A DNA stretch of 11,856 bases from Cudoniella acicularis. Lineage: Eukaryota; Ascomycota; Leotiomycetes; Helotiales; Helotiaceae. The position numbers and the translations under genes are program-made. Under the pieces are notes generated by a model. It did no database searches. It saw only the letters and a program-made list of their open reading frames with translations, and was not told the origin of the DNA. Below, one piece after another: positions 8,590 through 11,856 of the stretch (positions within the stretch are counted from its first letter, which is position 1; every line of letters starts with the position of its first letter). Location: NCBI GenBank assembly GCA_013054445.1, contig JAAMPI010001646.1:1-11856 (forward strand), written 5' to 3'.

Positions 8590-9171
8590 GGGTTGCTTAG
8601 CGAACCCCTTTTCAATCATTTCTTGATCGAAATTTTATCTCAATCCTATTTCAAACGTCATATTTTTAAAGTGAACACTAGAAATAATCATTTTTAATAA
8701 ACAGTAGTCTTTGCTCGTTCGTACCTCGCGTGCAGTTCAAAATCTACTATGAAGTGTTTTTCTTTTAATTGGAATCAAACACCCGACCTAGGGCATTTCA
8801 AATGTGATCTACCTGCCAATTTTTATGTTGAGTTTGAAACCATGAATTATCTGGTTTAAGCGTTGCTGTCACAGGAGTATTACTTGGTTGCCACCCTTCA
8901 TTGCATTGTGTCTGCATATGCATTAGAAATGGCAAAATTGAAATACAAGGTGTGTAATATAATGCGCGCAACGATTACAACCACGGTACCGGGTCTTCTT
9001 TCGACGCCATAAAGCCCGGAAGCTCCGAGACTTGGCCGCGTAGAAAAAATCATACAACCAGTAATCTGCAAGCCTGCTGGTACCCTATATCGTTGCTTAC
9101 ACCTCTCACCCGTCCCGTCCTCCCCAACTCAACCGGCACCAAACTCACCAGACAGCCACGGATCTTCAACA
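8590..9171 (+). promoter_or_regulatory. Upstream region and presumed promoter of the P450 gene
   Basis: No gene is seen in this 580-bp stretch. Nearer the P450 start are an AT-rich TAATATAATG (about 8955-8964), a TATAT (about 9085) and a C/T-rich leader (about 9100-9135), a common feature just upstream of fungal genes. The start context TCAACAATGG fits the fungal initiation consensus. A hexamer GGTACC occurs twice (about 8985 and 9079). A H-x-x-L-H-C-V string near 8893 recalls the UstYa HxxHC motif, but without supporting frame around it. No transcription-factor site can be assigned. Confidence 0.4.
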
Positions 9172-10866
9172 ATGGCGGTTATCACGCTTCAAAACTTGAT
9201 ATTGACTCTGGCTGCGGTGGTAGTGACTCAAATCATTTATACAATTATTTATCGCCTCTTCCTCTCACCGTTGTCAAGAATTCCCGGCCCAAAACTCGCT
9301 GCGTTAACAAGCTGGTACGAATGCTACTACGATATCTTTCAACCTGCTCAGTACGTCTTCAAAATCAAAGAATTGCACGAAAAATACGGTATTCTCCTAT
9401 CCCGGCCTCACTAGCCTCCCATCTAAAGATATTTTAAACAGGACCAATCATTCGCATCACACCGCGCGAAATTTCCATCTCTGATCTGTCATTTCTCGAT
9501 ACGATTTACTCTCCTGGGCCACGCGCAAAACGCAATAAAGACATTGAAAAGGTCAAAGCTCTGGGAATAAACACTTCTATTGGAGGAGCAGTCGATCATG
9601 ACTTGCATCGTAGGAGAAGAGAAGCTTTGAATCCATTTTTCTCCAAGAAGAGCGTACTGAATCTCGCTCCGCAACTTGATGGAAAAATCCCCCAACTGGG
9701 CGATGTTTTTAAGATGAGCTGTCAATCGAAGGAAGTTGTCAATTTAAGTGACCTGTATACTGGATTTTCGAGCGAGTGAGTGATCCTTGTTCCTGTTTCA
9801 TGGTTTGTGAGGGGAGACTAACGGAAAGAAGTGTTGTTTCTCAGTACTGTTTTGGCCACAATCAGAATGTTATTGCTAATATTGGCCGAGCGGCAATTAT
9901 CAGAAAGAATATTGGAACGGTTCTGCGGGGTGTGAAATTCAACTTACATTTCTCATGGGTGCGAGGTATCATCCGTTTGCTCCCTCCTAACTTTGGGGGC
10001 CGATGGGTTCCCCAAGGAATCAAAGACATGATGCACTTGAGAATGGTAAGAAATTCCCCCATTAAGCTATCTCCAAGTAGAGCGAGCTAAAGAAAATTGA
10101 CATGAAGAAAATCCGCCAAGAAGTTCAACAAATCCTCGACAGCAAAGACAAACAAGGAAGTGTAAACCCACACTCAATCTTCTACGAACTCCGCGATAGT
10201 CCCACCCTTCCCGCTTCAGAGAAAACAGCTCAGAGACTAGAAGACGAAGCCATGCTTCTCATTATGGCCGGCACGGAGTCGACTGCTAAATCTATCACAA
10301 TAGCGCATTATCATCTCCTCGCGAACAGAAAGAAAATGCACAAGCTTCGTGCTGAACTTGCCTCCAATCCGAGTGATACTCTAGCCGAGTTAAATCAGAT
10401 TCCTTATATCAATGCGATTGCACTTGAAGCAAATCGCTTGTCATTCGGTCTTACTGGGAGGAATCCAAGAGTCTCGCCCAATGAGGCCTTGTCATACACA
10501 AATCTCACTTCGAAGATCACTTACACGATCCCAGCAGGGACGCCTGTCAGCACATCCACGCTGCTCGCGCACACCAATGAAGAGATATTCCCAGATCCAT
10601 GGACATTCAACCCAGAGCGATGGCTGGGGCCAGAAGGACAAGAGAAAAAGAAGTACATGCTGGCTTTTAGCAAGGGACCAAGAATGTGTATTGGGATGCA
10701 TCTCGCAGATGCGGAATTGGCGTTGGCGGTGAAGGAGATGGCGAAGTGGGAGATGGATTTGTTTGAGACTGTGGAAGAGGACGTGAAGTTTTTGCACGAT
10801 TACCACGTTGCGACGCCAAATTTAGATTCATTAGGTGTTAGAGCAAGAGTCATACGGAAAACATGA
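9172..10866 (+). CDS. Cytochrome P450 monooxygenase, trichodiene-oxygenase (CYP58)-like, four exons, about 512 aa
   Basis: Exons 9172-9388, 9442-9775, 9832-10045 and 10093-10866 join in frame to about 512 residues, normal for fungal microsomal P450s. Seen in order: an N-terminal membrane anchor (about 6-28); the proline-rich hinge SRIPGPKLAAL; the helix-C region HRRRREALNPFF; the I-helix oxygen-binding AGTEST (about 314-319); the K-helix EANR as ExxR (about 367-370); NPERW (about 428-432); and the heme loop FSKGPRMCIG with the thiolate Cys near 454. The protein is expected to sit in the ER membrane and hydroxylate or epoxidise a small molecule using a CPR partner. The pattern EANRLSFG...PRV and the SLGVRARV end recall trichodiene oxygenases, but the substrate is unknown. 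Uncertain splice points: intron 2 may end at 9828 or 9831 (9831 gives SSDVVSQYCFG, the better match); intron 3 may end at 10080, 10092 or 10107. No disabling change was seen. It converges on the ABC gene, 65 bp away. Confidence 0.92.
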
Positions 10867-10931
10867 GTGCGAGGAGATAACCAAGCCGGGAGTAATATAT
10901 ACAAAGTTCTGAAAGAAAAGGGGTTGCACAG
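10867..10931. other. Short convergent intergenic gap
   Basis: Only 65 bp separate the stops of the P450 (plus) and the ABC gene (minus), so their 3' untranslated regions almost certainly overlap. An AT stretch TAATATATAC (about 10893-10902) could serve polyadenylation. Overlapping transcripts are an inference. Confidence 0.5.
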
Positions 10932-11856
10932 TCAAGAATTACCCATCAGCTCTCCTGCCATCCCCCTGAATCTGCCCGTCGACCTCATCAACTCTTCATA
11001 TGTCCCAGTCTCAATGATCTTCCCATTATCAAGAACTAGTACCCTATCCGCTCTCTTGATAACTTCCATGTGGTGCGTGACACTAATAATCGTCCTATCT
11101 TTCCCTAATTTTTCCAACACCTCTATCACCTGGCTTTAACTCTCGGGGTCCAAGGCACTCGTTGTTTCATCCAGGAGCAGGATATTCGGATGTCTTAGAG
11201 GTGCGCGAGCGAGAGCTATACGTTGACGTTGACCACCGGAAAGCGACAGGCCACGAGGTCCAATATTAGTGTCGTAACCTTCAGGCAAGGAGTTAATAAA
11301 GTCGTGGATGCTCGCCTCTTTGCAATTCTCGATTAGATCGTTCTCGTCAATTCCCCTTTTCAACCCTAGGAGGAGATTTTCTTTGATGGTGCCTTGATAG
11401 AGATGTGTTTCTTGGGAGACAAGTCCCAGGCCCGCTCTATAAGTTCCGATGTCCAAAAGGGAGATGTCGGTACCGTGAAGATTAATATTGCTTGAAGTGG
11501 GATTGTAGAATCGTTCTAGTAAAGATACTATGATTGATTTTCCAGAGCCACTTGGACCGACGATTCAAATACTTTCGCCTTTCTTGACGTCAAAAGAAAT
11601 CCCTTTCAGCACTTCGATATCGGGTCGAGTTGGATAGCGAAAATGTATTTTATCGAAGGAAATTGCTGGTGTAGATGCCAATGAAGGAAAGTTCATACCC
11701 GGGATAACTCGAGGAAAGAGACTCATTTTGGGGTTTTGTAACTGCATGTATAGCATGCGATTGATGGCCGCATGGGCCTTAGTGATACCTGTCAAATCAA
11801 GCGATGTTAGAAACATTGAAAAAAAATACTAACTAGACACATGCTTACTGCTGCTA
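10932..11856 (-). pseudogene. ABC exporter, 3' part with nucleotide-binding domain and two in-frame stops
   Basis: This is the C-terminal part of an ABCB-type exporter; the start lies beyond the right edge. A 60-bp intron is visible (11848-11789: GTAAGC donor, CTAAC branch site, ACAG acceptor). The following exon is one frame to the stop at 10932-10934. Seen in order: A-loop FRYPTRPD; Walker A GPSGSGKS (11558-11535); Q-loop LVSQE (Gln at 11414-11412); signature LSGGQ (11243-11229); Walker B ILLLDE (11183-11166); D-loop SALD; H-loop VTHH (His at 11075-11073). A TGA at 11567-11565 lies just before Walker A and a TAA at 11138-11136 just after the D-loop; both fall inside conserved sequence, so splicing cannot explain them. 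Each could be one C-to-T change on the coding strand (CGA to TGA, CAA to TAA). The gene is probably dead, though sequence error is possible. An intact copy would pump small molecules across a membrane, perhaps the product of the neighbouring pathway. Confidence 0.85.

Noticed and set aside
8893..8928. H-x-x-L-H-C-V string resembling the UstYa HxxHC motif
   Set aside because: It lies over 300 bp beyond the C-terminal part of the pseudogene and the surrounding frame is not protein-like; likely chance.
10492..10806. Minus-strand open frame within the P450
   Set aside because: It lies opposite the exon coding for the heme loop and K-helix, so it is a shadow.

Overview
The window looks like nuclear DNA from a filamentous ascomycete (Pezizomycotina). 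Three things point there. The genes carry many short GT-AG introns of 47-60 bp. The gene families are typical of fungi. The left half shows the mark of repeat-induced point mutation (RIP), with CpA and TpG almost wholly converted to TpA. I cannot name the species from sequence alone.

Layout. Bases 1 to about 5340 are a decayed block of transposon DNA, very AT-rich and without an intact gene. GC-rich islands survive near 90-340, 1305-1510 and 5160-5227. These begin with or contain runs of 6-10 G that resemble the polypurine tracts lying just before 3' LTRs. A 176-bp solo LTR (2137-2312) sits inside the block. It has TG...CA ends and an exact 5-bp target duplication, and it is much less mutated than its surroundings. 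RIP fades over about 5320-5480. From there to 5959 no gene was recognised, apart from a clear hairpin at 5879-5921.

The right half is accessory gene space. In order: a six-exon, 401-residue, seven-helix rhodopsin-domain (PTH11-like) membrane protein on the minus strand (5960-7426); a broken UstYa/DUF3328-family gene on the plus strand (7926-8589); an apparently intact four-exon cytochrome P450 on the plus strand (9172-10866), which resembles the trichodiene-oxygenase (CYP58) type; and the 3' part of an ABC exporter gene on the minus strand (10932 to beyond the right edge), whose nucleotide-binding domain is interrupted by two in-frame stops.

A UstYa-type tailoring oxidase, a P450 and an exporter side by side suggest the remains of a fungal secondary-metabolite cluster next to a RIP-mutated transposon island. 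UstYa proteins act in ribosomal-peptide (dikaritin-type) and related pathways. No core synthase and no precursor peptide is visible. Two of the three putative pathway genes are broken, so the cluster as seen here is probably defunct; only the P450 and the receptor-like gene look intact. Exon structures were worked out by hand from splice signals and reading frame, and splice sites flagged as ambiguous should be treated so.
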